Assembly (NCBI GenBank): GCA_964402115.1
Contig: CAYOBW010000002.1
Span: forward strand, 32,486-96,485
Length of the DNA: 64,000 bases
Direction: 5' to 3'
Source: CAYOBW01 sp964402115
GTDB taxonomy: Bacteria; Verrucomicrobiota; Kiritimatiellia; UBA8416; CAYOBW01
Below the pieces are notes generated by a model, which searched no databases, was not told where the DNA came from, and was given only the letters and a program-made list of their open reading frames with translations. Below, one piece after another: positions 9,635 to 18,707 of this stretch. The stretch's first letter is position 1; every line of letters begins with the position of its first letter. The translations under genes were made by a program, and so were the position numbers.

Positions 9635-10996
9635 ATGAGCGATGGACTGAGCAGGCGCAGCTTTCTGAAGACGGCAGCGGTGGGCGTGGGGGCTGGCGTG
9701 GCGTTGTCGAACATGCTGACGTCGCAGGCGCAGGCGGCCAGCAAGACGGCCATGGGTCTCAAAACCCAGCCCTTGCCCGTGGTACGCATCGGTATGATCG
9801 GCCTCGGCGCGCGCGGCAGCGGTCACCTCGGCGATCACCTGCGGCTGGAAGGCGTCGAGATCAAGGCCATTTGCGATAACCATGAACCGACCGCGAAAAG
9901 CGCGGCGGCCCGCTGCGAGAAAGCCGGCAAGCCGGCGCCAACGCTCTACACGCAAGGCGACGAGGACTTCCGGCGCATGCTGGATCGCGAGGAACTGGAC
10001 CTCGTGGTGATCGCCACGCCCTGGCAATGGCACACGCCGATGGCGCTCGCGGCGCTCAAGGCCGGCAAGCATGCCGTCACCGAGGTGCCGGCCGCCGTCA
10101 CCCTGGATGAGTGCTGGGATCTGGTCGAAACCGCGGAGAAGGCGCAGCGGCACTGCATGATGCTGGAGAACGTGTGCTACGGCCGCGAGGAGCTGATGGT
10201 GCTCAACATGTGCCGCAAGGGCCTCTTCGGCGAGCTGCTGCACGGCGAGGCTGCTTACATCCACGATTTACGCGGGCAGATGAACGAGGTGGAACGCGGC
10301 ACGGGGTCGTGGCGCACGTATCACTACAGCAAGCGCAACGGCAACCTCTACCCCACGCACGGGCTGGGCCCGGTTGCACAGTACATGAGCATCAACCGCG
10401 GCGACCGCTTCGACTACCTCTCCTCCGTCGGCTCGCCGGCGCTGGGACGGGCGGCTTTCGCCAAGGCGAAGTTCCCCGCGGATCACAAGTGGAACAAGGT
10501 CGAGAAGTGGAATTGCGGCGACATGAACACCACGCTCATCAAGACGGCGCTGGGCCGCAGCATCATGGTGCAGTGGGACGAAACCTCGCCCCGGCCCTAC
10601 ACGCGTCACAACCTCATCCAGGGCACGCGCGGCACATTCGCCGGCTTCCCCAGCCGGCTCGTCGTCGAGGGGCGCGGCAACACGCACGAGTGGGTGCAGG
10701 GCGACGCACTCAAGCCTTACTTCGACGAGTTCGATCACCCGCTGTGGAAGCGCATGGGCGAGGAAGCCAAGAAGTATGGCGGCCACGGCGGCATGGACTT
10801 CATCATGAACTGGCGCCTCATCACCTGCCTGCGAACCGGCGAAGCGCTGGACCAGGATGTGTACGATGCCGCCGCGTGGTCCGCCGTGGGACCGCTGAGC
10901 GAGAAGTCGGTGGCGAAGCGCGGCAAGTCCTATGATGTGCCTGACTTCACGCGCGGACTGTGGAAAACCACGCCGCCGCTCGGGATCATTTCGTAA
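9635..10996 (+). CDS. Tat-exported Gfo/Idh/MocA-fold protein, GH109 (alpha-N-acetylgalactosaminidase)-like
   Basis: Of 453 residues, the first ~36 are a twin-arginine signal (LSRRSFLKTAAVGVGAG). A Rossmann NAD-binding motif GLGARGSGH follows at about 57-65, then CDNHEP and VVIATPWQWHTPMA. The segments MMLENVCYGREELMVLNM and YPTHGLGPVAQYMSINRG match GH109 enzymes, which cleave alpha-GalNAc through an NAD-dependent oxidation mechanism. The ATG follows GAAGGAGAGCCC; the open frame upstream lacks a better start. Export through Tat suits a cofactor-loaded enzyme. Other Gfo/Idh/MocA dehydrogenases share the fold, so the substrate is inferred. It is convergent with metG. Confidence 0.85.
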   Translation: MSDGLSRRSFLKTAAVGVGAGVALSNMLTSQAQAASKTAMGLKTQPLPVVRIGMIGLGARGSGHLGDHLRLEGVEIKAICDNHEPTAKSAAARCEKAGKPAPTLYTQGDEDFRRMLDREELDLVVIATPWQWHTPMALAALKAGKHAVTEVPAAVTLDECWDLVETAEKAQRHCMMLENVCYGREELMVLNMCRKGLFGELLHGEAAYIHDLRGQMNEVERGTGSWRTYHYSKRNGNLYPTHGLGPVAQYMSINRGDRFDYLSSVGSPALGRAAFAKAKFPADHKWNKVEKWNCGDMNTTLIKTALGRSIMVQWDETSPRPYTRHNLIQGTRGTFAGFPSRLVVEGRGNTHEWVQGDALKPYFDEFDHPLWKRMGEEAKKYGGHGGMDFIMNWRLITCLRTGEALDQDVYDAAAWSAVGPLSEKSVAKRGKSYDVPDFTRGLWKTTPPLGIIS

Positions 10997-11000
10997 GTCC

Positions 11001-11035
11001 GCGCAGACGCGCTGCGCAGAAGACCGTCGCCGGTC
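11001..11035. terminator. Possible bidirectional terminator between converging genes
   Basis: Two short stems lie in the 42-base gap between the GH109-like gene and metG, which converge here: GCGCAG/CTGCGC (11001-11017) and GACCG/CGGTC (11022-11035). Neither is followed by a clear T-run on either strand, so this is a weak call based on position. Confidence 0.25.
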
Positions 11036-11038
11036 GGC

Positions 11039-12997
11039 TCAACTCACCTTGCAGCCGGCCGGCGCGGGCCCGTCCACCGTAATCAAGCGAAGACGGTCGC
11101 CGTCGGTGGCGGCCAGCAGCATGCCGTTGGACTCCACCCCGCGGATCTTCGCCGGCGCCAGGTTGGCCACCACGACGACCACGCGCCCTGGCAGCTCTTC
11201 GGGCGTGTAGAACTTCGCGATGCCGGCCACGATCTGGCGCTGTTCGCTGCCGATTTCGACCTGCAGCTTGAGCAACTTGTCGGCGCCGGGCACGCGCTCG
11301 GCCGCGCGCACGATCGCCGTGCGCAAATGCACCTTCTGGAAATCGGCGTACGCCAGCGGCACAACGCCCGTCGGCGCAGTAGCCGGCGACACAGTGGCCG
11401 TCGACGCCGCCGGCGCAACGCCCGCCGGCGCGGCGGACGCTCCCGCGGAAGCGTCGGGGGCCGGCGGCTGAATGCGCGGGAACAGCCCCGCCGCCTTGGC
11501 GACGGCCGCCCCGGGCTCCAGCACGCCCCACTGCCGCAGCTTGCCGAAGTCCGGCAGCCCCGGGGGCAGCCCGAGGGTGGCCCGCAGTTCGGACATCTTC
11601 CCAGGCATCACCGCGTACAGCATGCCCGCCACGATGCGCAGCACCTCCGCGGCGCTGTACAGCACGGTGCCCAGCTCCTCGATCTTGCCTGTCTTGCCAA
11701 GCGTCCACGGCTGCCGCCGTTCCAGGTAGCGATTCGCCACGCGCACGACGTCCGTCATGGCCGCCACCCCCTGGTCCGGACGCATGGCCTTGATACAGGC
11801 CATGGCCTGATCGACGGCCGTCAGCGTCGTGTCGCGCAGCTGCTCCTCCTCCGGGCCGGGTGCGGCAGGGGCGGGGATCTTTCCCCCGCAGTAGCTCGTC
11901 ACCATCTGCATGACCCGGCTGAGCAGGTTGCCGAGGTCGTTGGCCAGATCGGCATTGTAGCGCCGCACAAAGGCTTCCTCGGTAAAGCTCGCGTCCTGGC
12001 CAAGCGACATCTCGGACATGAGGAAGTAGCGAAACGCATCCACTCCGTACTTGTCGGCGAAGTCCATCGGGTTGACCACGTTGCCCGCGGTCTTGCTCAT
12101 CTTGTCGCGCCCCACCAGCCACCAGCCGTGTGCGAAGATCATCTCCGGCTGCGGCAGCCCCATGGCTTGCAGCATGGTCGGCCAGTAGACCGTGTGCGTG
12201 GTGAGGATATCCTTGCCGATCAGGTGGCACGAGCAGGGCCACCACCGCGCAAACCGGTCGTCGCCGGCCAGGTAGCCCACGCCGCTGATGTAATTCACCA
12301 GCGCATCGAACCAGACATAGGTCACGTACTTGTCGTCGAACGGCAATTCGATCCCCCACCCCATCCGGCTCTTCGGCCGCGAAATGCACAGGTCCTGCAG
12401 CTCGCGGCGCAGGAAACCCAGCGTCTCGTTGCGGCGGTAATCGGGTTGGATGAAGGTCGGGTGCTGTTCGATATGCTGCACCAGCCAGTCCTGGTACTTG
12501 CTCATCCGGAAGAAGTAGTTCGCTTCCTGGATGCGCTCGACGGGCCGCCCGCAGCCGGCGGCGGGACACTGCCCGTCCACGATGTCTTTCTCCGTGTAGA
12601 ACCGCTCGCAGGTCACGCAGTACCAGCCGTCATAGTCGGCCCGGTAGATCTCATCGCGGTCATACAGGTCCTGGAGAATGCGCTGCACAACGACCTTGTG
12701 CCGGGATTCGGTCGTGCGGATGAAATCGTCGTGCGTGATGCCCAGCCGCTGCCAGAGCTCCTGGAAACGCACGACCGTGGTGTCGGCCTGCTGCTGGGGC
12801 GTCACGCCGGCCTTGTCGGCCGCGCGCTGAACCTTCTGACCGTGTTCGTCGGTCCCGGTGAGGAAGAAGGTGGGGGTGCCCTCCAGGCGGTGGTAACGCG
12901 CCAGCACATCGGCCAGGATCGTCGTGTAGGCGTGGCCGATGTGCGGCTTGTCGTTCACGTAGTAGATCGGCGTCGTCACATAGAACTTGTCACTCAT
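11039..12997 (-). CDS. metG: Methionyl-tRNA synthetase
   Basis: Charges tRNA-Met; 652 residues, complete. N-terminal class I catalytic domain begins TTPIYYVNDKPHIGHAYTT (HIGH signature). A zinc knuckle is visible as CVTCERFYTEKD then CPAAGCG. The KMSK loop is at DKMSKTAGNVV, followed by the anticodon-binding helical domain. A 40-residue Ala/Pro/Thr-rich linker at about 510-545 joins a C-terminal tRNA-binding OB domain (FQKVHLRTAIVRAAERVPGA, NLAPAKIRGVESNGMLLA), the dimerisation module of bacterial MetG. The long low-complexity linker is the only unusual part. Single gene, no operon partner visible. Confidence 0.97.
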   Translation of the reverse strand: MSDKFYVTTPIYYVNDKPHIGHAYTTILADVLARYHRLEGTPTFFLTGTDEHGQKVQRAADKAGVTPQQQADTTVVRFQELWQRLGITHDDFIRTTESRHKVVVQRILQDLYDRDEIYRADYDGWYCVTCERFYTEKDIVDGQCPAAGCGRPVERIQEANYFFRMSKYQDWLVQHIEQHPTFIQPDYRRNETLGFLRRELQDLCISRPKSRMGWGIELPFDDKYVTYVWFDALVNYISGVGYLAGDDRFARWWPCSCHLIGKDILTTHTVYWPTMLQAMGLPQPEMIFAHGWWLVGRDKMSKTAGNVVNPMDFADKYGVDAFRYFLMSEMSLGQDASFTEEAFVRRYNADLANDLGNLLSRVMQMVTSYCGGKIPAPAAPGPEEEQLRDTTLTAVDQAMACIKAMRPDQGVAAMTDVVRVANRYLERRQPWTLGKTGKIEELGTVLYSAAEVLRIVAGMLYAVMPGKMSELRATLGLPPGLPDFGKLRQWGVLEPGAAVAKAAGLFPRIQPPAPDASAGASAAPAGVAPAASTATVSPATAPTGVVPLAYADFQKVHLRTAIVRAAERVPGADKLLKLQVEIGSEQRQIVAGIAKFYTPEELPGRVVVVVANLAPAKIRGVESNGMLLAATDGDRLRLITVDGPAPAGCKVS

Positions 12998-13088
12998 GCT
13001 GCGTTCCTTCCGCTGAAACCCGGGTCAGCCTCGAACGGAAGACGATACACGGGCGGACAGGCCGGCCGGAAGCAAAAAGAGTGTAACC

Positions 13089-13682
13089 TCAGAACCCCAC
13101 CACGCTCCCGAGGTCGGCCCCGCCCCATTTCTTGACCGTCCACTCTTTGCTTTCCAGCCATTGCGCGTGGCCGTCCGCGTAGAGGACGTTGCCACCGCGA
13201 TCGCGGTGGTTGCCGCCAAACCCGGCCTCGCTCACGTTACCCCGCTGGCCATCCTTGTCGCAGAGCACCAGCGTGCGGGCCGACGACGAGGAGCCGACCT
13301 GGCCGCCACCCTCCTCGCGGGTGACCAAGTCGTAGCTGCAGTACCTGTCGGCCGTGCCGACCGTGATGTTCGTGACCGTTTCCGCGATGGTGCGCCACCT
13401 GTCGCTGCGGCACTTGAACATGTCGGGCACCTCGGCGTAACCGGCCTCGCTGAGTTTCACGAGGCGGTCGGGGTACGCATCCTGGTGATCCATCGCGTAC
13501 ATGGCCAGGGCCTTCCCGAACTGCGACAGGTTGTTGGCGCAGTGCGTCCGGTTGGCCTTCTCCTGCACGAGGTGCAGAACCGGAAACAGCAGGCTGGCCA
13601 GGATGCCGATGATCGCGATAACCACCAGCAGTTCGACCAGTGAGAATCCGTTCTTGCCTGTCACCGTTGTTAGCGTCTTCAT
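13089..13682 (-). CDS. Prepilin-like protein with C-terminal ADGHAQW motif
   Basis: Exported pseudopilin-type protein, 197 residues, of the large PVC family with a prepilin N-terminus and an H-X9-DG-like C-terminus. Cleavage/methylation site: NGFSLVELLVVIAIIGIL (residues 11-28). The C-terminal part has GGNHRDRGGNVLYADGHAQW, the usual ending. The ATG at 13682 is preceded by AAAGGAGG at ideal spacing, so the upstream extension to 13787 is not needed. These proteins are abundant in PVC genomes and their role (pilus, secretion or extracellular sugar degradation) is unsettled. Stands alone between metG and the histidine kinase. Confidence 0.85.
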   Translation of the reverse strand: MKTLTTVTGKNGFSLVELLVVIAIIGILASLLFPVLHLVQEKANRTHCANNLSQFGKALAMYAMDHQDAYPDRLVKLSEAGYAEVPDMFKCRSDRWRTIAETVTNITVGTADRYCSYDLVTREEGGGQVGSSSSARTLVLCDKDGQRGNVSEAGFGGNHRDRGGNVLYADGHAQWLESKEWTVKKWGGADLGSVVGF

Positions 13683-13931
13683 GCTCCGCCTCCTTTCGTG
13701 GGCGTGGCGCGCGTGCATCGCGAACCACGCCTTCATCGCTCCAGCATCCGGCATGCCAGGGACGGACAACGCGCTGCACGGGCTCAAGAATGGGGCCCGG
13801 GCGAGACGAAAACAGGCGGACAGGCCGGCGCACCACGCACAACGGCAGGCGGCGCGCGCGCCTGGCGTTGCAGGACGGCAACGGCGCGTTGCAGCGCCGC
13901 AACGGCGGGGGCGGCAGGGGCCTGCAGCGAC

Positions 13932-15065
13932 TCAGACCGGGTCGGGCCAGGCGGGCAGCCGTACGCATACCTGCACGCCCTCGCCCGCCGCGGGCCAGGG
14001 GGACACCAGCGCGATGGCGCCGCCTTGCGCCGCTACGGCCAATCTGCAGAAGGCCAGGCCGAGGCCGGCGCCATCGGTCGCGGACAGCGCGTCGCTCCCC
14101 GCCGCCGACGAGGCAAAGGGGTGAAAACGGTGCGCCTGTTCGTCAGGGGTCAACGTGCGCCCGCGATTGGAGATGCGCAGTTCGACCCCGGCCGGCGTCG
14201 CCGTGAAGGCCACCACCACCGCGCTGCCGGTTGGTGCGTGCTGCATGGCATTCCAGAGCAGGTTGGTCAAGATCCGTCCCAACAGACGCCGGTCGGCCCG
14301 CACGGCGGCGTCGGACGCCCAGTCGGTCTCCAGCCGGAGCCCCAGCAGGTCGGCAGCGGCCTGGTGCTCGGCCAGGCCATCCTCAAGGAAAGCGGCCAGC
14401 GCCACACGCTCGTACCGGGCAACCAGCCGTCCCTCCTCGACCTTGCGGATGTCGAGCAGGTTGTCGATGAGGATCACCATGCGTTCGCCGGTGGCCTTGA
14501 GCGTGGTCAACAACTCGGCGCCCCCGCCGCCCGTCGCCGGCGCACGCTGCTCCAGCAAGCGCACGGTCATGAGGAGGGAAGACATGCGTTTGCGCAGATC
14601 ATGCACCAGCATGTCAATGAACTGCTGCCGGGCGTTCTCCATCCGCTCCAGGCGCCGGCGCTGTTGCCGCTCCTCGCTCCACGCCATCGTTTCCAACAGC
14701 GAAGTCGTGCCCAGCAGCGCCAGCAGCGGCGTGACCAACGGCGGCGCCACGGCCAGGAAGAAGACGGTGAGGATGGCGCCCACGATGTAGGCCAGCAGGT
14801 AGGCGGAGGAACAAAGCACCATGAGCAGGGGACGCTCGAACCGCGGCCAGGCCGGCAACAGGCAGAGCAGCGCCACGAGCGCAACCTCCACGCCGCGCGG
14901 CGCGTGAGCGAAGTCATAGGCGCCTGGGTAGAGCAGGTAATCGGCCAGCAGCCGCTCGAGCGTATCGAACACCTGCGAGTGCATGGCGTCGAAAAGCCCG
15001 ACGGCCACGGCGGAGCAGCAGAGCAGCCGCACCCAGCGGGCATGATAGCGTATGCGTTCGCGCAT
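13932..15065 (-). CDS. Membrane sensor histidine kinase
   Basis: Sensor of a two-component system, 377 residues. Residues 1-125 contain about four to five hydrophobic helices with short loops, so the signal is probably sensed in or near the membrane. A short coiled coil leads to the H-box with phosphoacceptor His155 (FIDMLVHDLRKRM). The ATPase domain has an N-box NLLWNAMQHA and a G-box DGAGLGLAFCRLA. The gene is divergent from the NtrC-like regulator, 92 bases away, and the pair almost certainly works together. Start ATG 15065 follows GGGAG at short spacing; longer forms would run into the regulator's promoter. Confidence 0.88.
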   Translation of the reverse strand: MRERIRYHARWVRLLCCSAVAVGLFDAMHSQVFDTLERLLADYLLYPGAYDFAHAPRGVEVALVALLCLLPAWPRFERPLLMVLCSSAYLLAYIVGAILTVFFLAVAPPLVTPLLALLGTTSLLETMAWSEERQQRRRLERMENARQQFIDMLVHDLRKRMSSLLMTVRLLEQRAPATGGGGAELLTTLKATGERMVILIDNLLDIRKVEEGRLVARYERVALAAFLEDGLAEHQAAADLLGLRLETDWASDAAVRADRRLLGRILTNLLWNAMQHAPTGSAVVVAFTATPAGVELRISNRGRTLTPDEQAHRFHPFASSAAGSDALSATDGAGLGLAFCRLAVAAQGGAIALVSPWPAAGEGVQVCVRLPAWPDPV

Positions 15066-15090
15066 GGCTCCCGTCGCCGCCCTTTTCCGT

Positions 15091-15118
15091 TTGAACCGTG
15101 CTCTCTCTGCCGTATGAT
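15091..15118 (+). promoter_or_regulatory. Sigma70-type promoter for the NtrC-like regulator
   Basis: TTGAAC (15091-15096) and TATGAT (15113-15118) are separated by 16 bases and lie 40 bases before the regulator's ATG. Matches to consensus are 4/6 and 5/6. This is one of few convincing promoters visible in this GC-rich window. Confidence 0.5.
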
Positions 15119-15157
15119 GCGTCCCGATGGCCGAGAACAAGCATACCGCGAAACCGC

Positions 15158-16519
15158 ATGAAAGCAACCGTCCTCCTTGTTGACGATGACCCGCTGGATT
15201 TGCGCGCCCTGGCGTTGCGCGTGGAAGCGTGGGGCCTGGACGTACTGACCGCCCGGTCTGGCACGGCCGCGCTCGCCCACATGGCGGAACACGCGGTTGA
15301 CCTGGTCATCTCCGATGTACGCATGCCAGGCCTTTCGGGCGACGAACTGGCGGCGGCCGCTGCGCGAACCCATCCGGGGCTGCCGGTGATCCTGATCACG
15401 GGCCGCGGGGACATTCGCTCCGCCGTGAAGGCCATGCAGGCGGGCGTATTCGACTACCTCGTCAAACCGCCGGATGACGAGGAGTTCCGGCTGGCGATCG
15501 AGCGGGCGTTGGAGGTGGGACGGCTGAAGCGGGAGAACGCGTTCCTGCGGGCGGAACTGGCGGCAGGCGGCATGTACGGCGAGCACCTGATCGGGAGGAG
15601 TCCCGCCATGCTGGCGGTTTTCGAGCTCGTGAACCGGGTGGCCCGCACCGACAGCACCGTCCTGCTCACCGGCGAGACCGGCACCGGCAAGGAACTCGTG
15701 GCCCAGACCGTTCACTACAAGAGCCCGCGCGCCGCGCAGCCGCTGGTCGCGCTGAACTGCGCGGCGCTGAACCCGAACCTGGTGGAGAGCGAGCTGTTCG
15801 GCCACGAACGCGGCGCCTTCACCGGAGCGGTGGCGGCGCGGCGCGGTCGTTTCGAGGACGCCCACGGGGGCTCGCTGTTCCTGGACGAGATCGGCGAGAC
15901 CAGCCTGGAGTTTCAGGCCAAGCTCTTGCGCGTGCTGCAGGAGGGGCAGTGCGAGCGGATCGGGGGCAACACCGCCATTCGGGTCGACGTGCGGCTCATC
16001 GCCTCCACGCATCGCGACCTGCGGCAGGCCGTGCAGGACGGGACCTTCCGCGAGGACTTGTTCTACCGGTTGAGCGTCGTCCCCATCCACCTGCCGCCGC
16101 TACGGGAGCGGCGCGAGGACATCCCGCTGCTCGCCGCGCACTTTCTCGCCGTGTACCGGAAGCGCTATCAAGGGCCCGCCCAGAGTCTCTCGCCGCGCGC
16201 GCTGGCGCAGCTGGAGGGAGAACGCTGGCCGGGCAATGTGCGGGAGTTGCAGCACGCCATCGAGCGGGCCGTCGTGCTGGCCCGCGCCCCCGTCCTGGAG
16301 CCGGAGGATTTCGCGCCGCAGACGCCGGCGAACACCGGCGCGAGCGCCCCGGAACAGGCGACGCTGGAAGCGGCCCTGGACCGCGCCACACAGGCGCACC
16401 TCCTCGCGGTGCTGGATCGAACCGGCTGGCGCAAGCAGGAGGCAGCCCGCCGCCTGGGCATGGACCGTGCCACCCTTTTCCGCTTGCTGCGCAAGTACCG
16501 CCTCACGCCGCCGACTTGA
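15158..16519 (+). CDS. Sigma54-dependent response regulator, NtrC family
   Basis: Transcription activator of 453 residues with three domains. Receiver, residues 1-120: acidic pocket DDD at 10-12, phosphorylated Asp53 in ISDVRMPG, Lys103 in LVKPP. AAA+ domain, about 140-375: Walker A GETGTGKE (172-179), the sigma54-contact loop GAFTGA (219-224), Walker B FLDEIGE (241-247). C-terminal Fis-like helix-turn-helix, about 410-450: WRKQEAARRLGMDRATLFRLLRK. The intact GAFTGA shows it activates RNA polymerase with sigma54. The divergent kinase next door is the likely phosphate donor. Targets are unknown; I saw no clear sigma54 promoter (GG-N10-GC) close to a gene start here. Confidence 0.93.
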   Translation: MKATVLLVDDDPLDLRALALRVEAWGLDVLTARSGTAALAHMAEHAVDLVISDVRMPGLSGDELAAAAARTHPGLPVILITGRGDIRSAVKAMQAGVFDYLVKPPDDEEFRLAIERALEVGRLKRENAFLRAELAAGGMYGEHLIGRSPAMLAVFELVNRVARTDSTVLLTGETGTGKELVAQTVHYKSPRAAQPLVALNCAALNPNLVESELFGHERGAFTGAVAARRGRFEDAHGGSLFLDEIGETSLEFQAKLLRVLQEGQCERIGGNTAIRVDVRLIASTHRDLRQAVQDGTFREDLFYRLSVVPIHLPPLRERREDIPLLAAHFLAVYRKRYQGPAQSLSPRALAQLEGERWPGNVRELQHAIERAVVLARAPVLEPEDFAPQTPANTGASAPEQATLEAALDRATQAHLLAVLDRTGWRKQEAARRLGMDRATLFRLLRKYRLTPPT

Positions 16520-16534
16520 CGTCCGGAGGACGCC

Positions 16535-17644
16535 TCAGCGACCACGCCCGCGGGTCAGGCGCAAGACCGGGCGCAGCAACCCCGGGTGCGACACCAGGAA
16601 GCACGACACCAGGAAGCGCAGCCGGGCCTCCAGCGTCGGCGCGGTCTGCAGGTAGTCCGGCGGCAGCGGCAGACGCTTCAAGGCCGCCAGCTGCTCGGGA
16701 TGCACGCGCGCCTCCTGCGCCAGCTGCGCCACCAGGCGATAGACGTGGTTCCAGTGATGGCGCCGGAAGTCGTACGTGCGCAGGAAACGCTGTATGGCGT
16801 GTGCGTGTGCCAGGTACGCGTCGTCGGTGAGTTGCAGGAGATGATCGCGCAGCGCGGCTGGCGAGCCGAGCCGGCGGTAGTCGACGAAGCACTCCGTGGG
16901 GACGTAGCGTTCGATGTTGTAGCAGCCGTAGTAGACCGGCACGGCGGACGCGAAGAAGCAGTCGAAGAGCTTCTCCGTGAGGTAGCCGCTGCTCCAGTGC
17001 GGCAGGTAGAGGTTCTCGAAGCAGAGCGCGAACCGGTACCGGCCGTAGACAGCCAGCTTGTCGTCGGCCCGCCCGCGGTAGTTCGGCAGCTTGAAGGGAG
17101 TCGCGCCGTAGACGTCGAACGGCACCCGCCCGTCGGCGTGAAACCAGGCCGCCATTTCACGGCGCGCCGAGTACAGCTCGCCGGGTATGAGGGAGCGCTT
17201 GTTGTTGTTGATCAGGCAGATCGCGCGGGGGCGCCGCAGCAGCTCGGCAGCGGCCACAACGGGCGCCGGATGCTCGTACCAGCGGTCGAGCGCGTAGTCC
17301 AGTTCGTACGGGTAGCCGTAGTTCGGGCGCACGACCGGCAGGAAGCGGGGATGCGCGAAGGAATCCACCAGGGCCAGGCAGTAGTCGAAGTGCCGCCACG
17401 TGGAGCGGCGATACTGGGCGGGGTGCACGCTGAGCGGTTCGGAGATGAAGAGCACGCGCAGTTTCCCGCCACTGCACGTCGAGCGCGGGTTGAAACCGTA
17501 GGAGTTGATGTAGAGATAGACGTCCGCACCCGGCGTTTCCGCACGCGACCAGATCACCGTCGCATGCGTGTCCGGCACGCTCAGGCCCGGCAGCGACTCC
17601 TCACGCAAGTGGGCATAAACCACGTTGATCGTCAAAGCATCCAC
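16535..17644 (-). CDS. GT10 family fucosyltransferase-like glycosyltransferase
   Basis: Transfers fucose (or a similar deoxysugar) from a GDP-sugar onto a surface glycan. The family signature is clear: CFENLYLPHWSSGYLTEKLFDCF followed by VPVYYG (around residue 210-240), matching the donor-binding FEN...GYxTEKxxD block of GT10. Upstream, FISEPLSVHP fits the N-terminal Rossmann lobe. I chose GTG 17644 because GGGAG lies six bases before it; an extended form from TTG 17695 adds 17 residues without a ribosome-binding site. The C-terminal basic end (LRLTRGRGR) may bind membrane. Followed divergently by a methyltransferase gene, within a polysaccharide region. Confidence 0.85.
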   Translation of the reverse strand: MDALTINVVYAHLREESLPGLSVPDTHATVIWSRAETPGADVYLYINSYGFNPRSTCSGGKLRVLFISEPLSVHPAQYRRSTWRHFDYCLALVDSFAHPRFLPVVRPNYGYPYELDYALDRWYEHPAPVVAAAELLRRPRAICLINNNKRSLIPGELYSARREMAAWFHADGRVPFDVYGATPFKLPNYRGRADDKLAVYGRYRFALCFENLYLPHWSSGYLTEKLFDCFFASAVPVYYGCYNIERYVPTECFVDYRRLGSPAALRDHLLQLTDDAYLAHAHAIQRFLRTYDFRRHHWNHVYRLVAQLAQEARVHPEQLAALKRLPLPPDYLQTAPTLEARLRFLVSCFLVSHPGLLRPVLRLTRGRGR

Positions 17645-17759
17645 AACACGCTCCCGTTGCAGACCCACTGTCCAACATCCTGCGAACCTTGTCAAACAGG
17701 GTTGCAGCGCTGCGCCGACATCGGGTTTCGTCTTGAACCCGGTGGGGCAGTGTGGTTGA

Positions 17760-17780
17760 CTCCGCTTCGCAGCAGCGGAG
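17760..17780 (+). promoter_or_regulatory. Hairpin covering the ribosome-binding site of the methyltransferase
   Basis: CTCCGCT and AGCGGAG form a perfect 7-bp stem with a 7-base loop that ends five bases before ATG 17786. The 3' arm holds the only Shine-Dalgarno-like GGAG, so folding would hide it and could limit translation. Function is inference. Confidence 0.35.
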
Positions 17781-17785
17781 CACTC

Positions 17786-18703
17786 ATGGATACTTGTCTC
17801 ATTTGCGGCAGCCGGGATTTCCTGGATCTACAGCCTCGCTACAGCCGTCAGCCCAACCGCCTGTGCCGTGCCTGCGGCTTGGTCTTCAGCCCCACCTGCG
17901 ACGCCAGGACCGTCCACACTTACTACTACGCGGATGGTTATCAGAAGCGCTCGGTCAATCGCAGCGCCCGGAAGTCCGTTGTCTCCAAAGGGTTGCTGCT
18001 GCACAACGCCCGCGCGGGCCTCCGCTTCTATGAGTCATTCATCCTGAACGACTTCCGCGACAAACGCGTGATTGACGTCGGCTGCGGCTACGGCGGCGTG
18101 CTGGCAGCCCTGCGCGCGGACCGCAACTGCCACGTGGTCGGCCTCGAACCCTCACCCGAGACCTGCGCGGCTTCGCGCGCGTTCTTCGGCCTGGACCTCA
18201 TCAGCAGCACGCTTGAGGATTTTCACACGGACGAGCGTTTCGATGTCGTCATGTCGGTCCACTGCATTGAGCATTCAGTCGATCCCGTGGATTTCCTGAA
18301 GCGGCTGCGCGCGCTGCTGCGTGACGACGGCGTCATGTACATCGAGTGCCCGAATCTGCTCGCCCCCACGGGCGGGTTCGCCCTGCGCCGTTTCTTCGAG
18401 AGGGACCACCTTTTCAATTTCACCGTCGCCACGTTGACCGCGCTGGCCGGGCGAGCCGGCCTGGAGGTCGTGCGCGAGCGCCACAGCGGACACCTCAAGC
18501 TGCTGCTGCGCAAGAGCGACGCGCCACCGTCCGCACCCGCCCTGACGGCTGAACTGCGCGAGAATGGCGCACGGGTGCTGCGCTTCTTCCGCACCTACCC
18601 GGTCGTGCGCTGGCTGCAGTTCCGACCCATACGTCTCTTCTTCTGGCGCCTCGCCTACCTGGCACGCGTGCTCTGGTTCAAGCTGGCGCCGGGCCGCCAG
18701 TGA
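17786..18703 (+). CDS. SAM-dependent methyltransferase with N-terminal zinc-binding motif
   Basis: Class I methyltransferase of 305 residues. The N-terminus has a four-cysteine motif (CLICGS ... CRACGLVFSP, residues about 4-33), typical of sugar- or lipid-linked methyltransferases in surface polysaccharide clusters. The SAM-binding core follows: VIDVGCGYGGVLAAL (motif I, about 90-105), GLEPSP (acidic end of strand 2), FDVVMSVHCIEHSVDPVDFL (about 150-170). The C-terminal HLFNFTVATLTALAGRAGLEV is also shared by this group. It sits between a GT10 transferase and a DUF2961 gene, so a sugar methylation role is likely, but the acceptor is unknown. Confidence 0.8.
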   Translation: MDTCLICGSRDFLDLQPRYSRQPNRLCRACGLVFSPTCDARTVHTYYYADGYQKRSVNRSARKSVVSKGLLLHNARAGLRFYESFILNDFRDKRVIDVGCGYGGVLAALRADRNCHVVGLEPSPETCAASRAFFGLDLISSTLEDFHTDERFDVVMSVHCIEHSVDPVDFLKRLRALLRDDGVMYIECPNLLAPTGGFALRRFFERDHLFNFTVATLTALAGRAGLEVVRERHSGHLKLLLRKSDAPPSAPALTAELRENGARVLRFFRTYPVVRWLQFRPIRLFFWRLAYLARVLWFKLAPGRQ

Positions 18704-18707
18704 GCGC

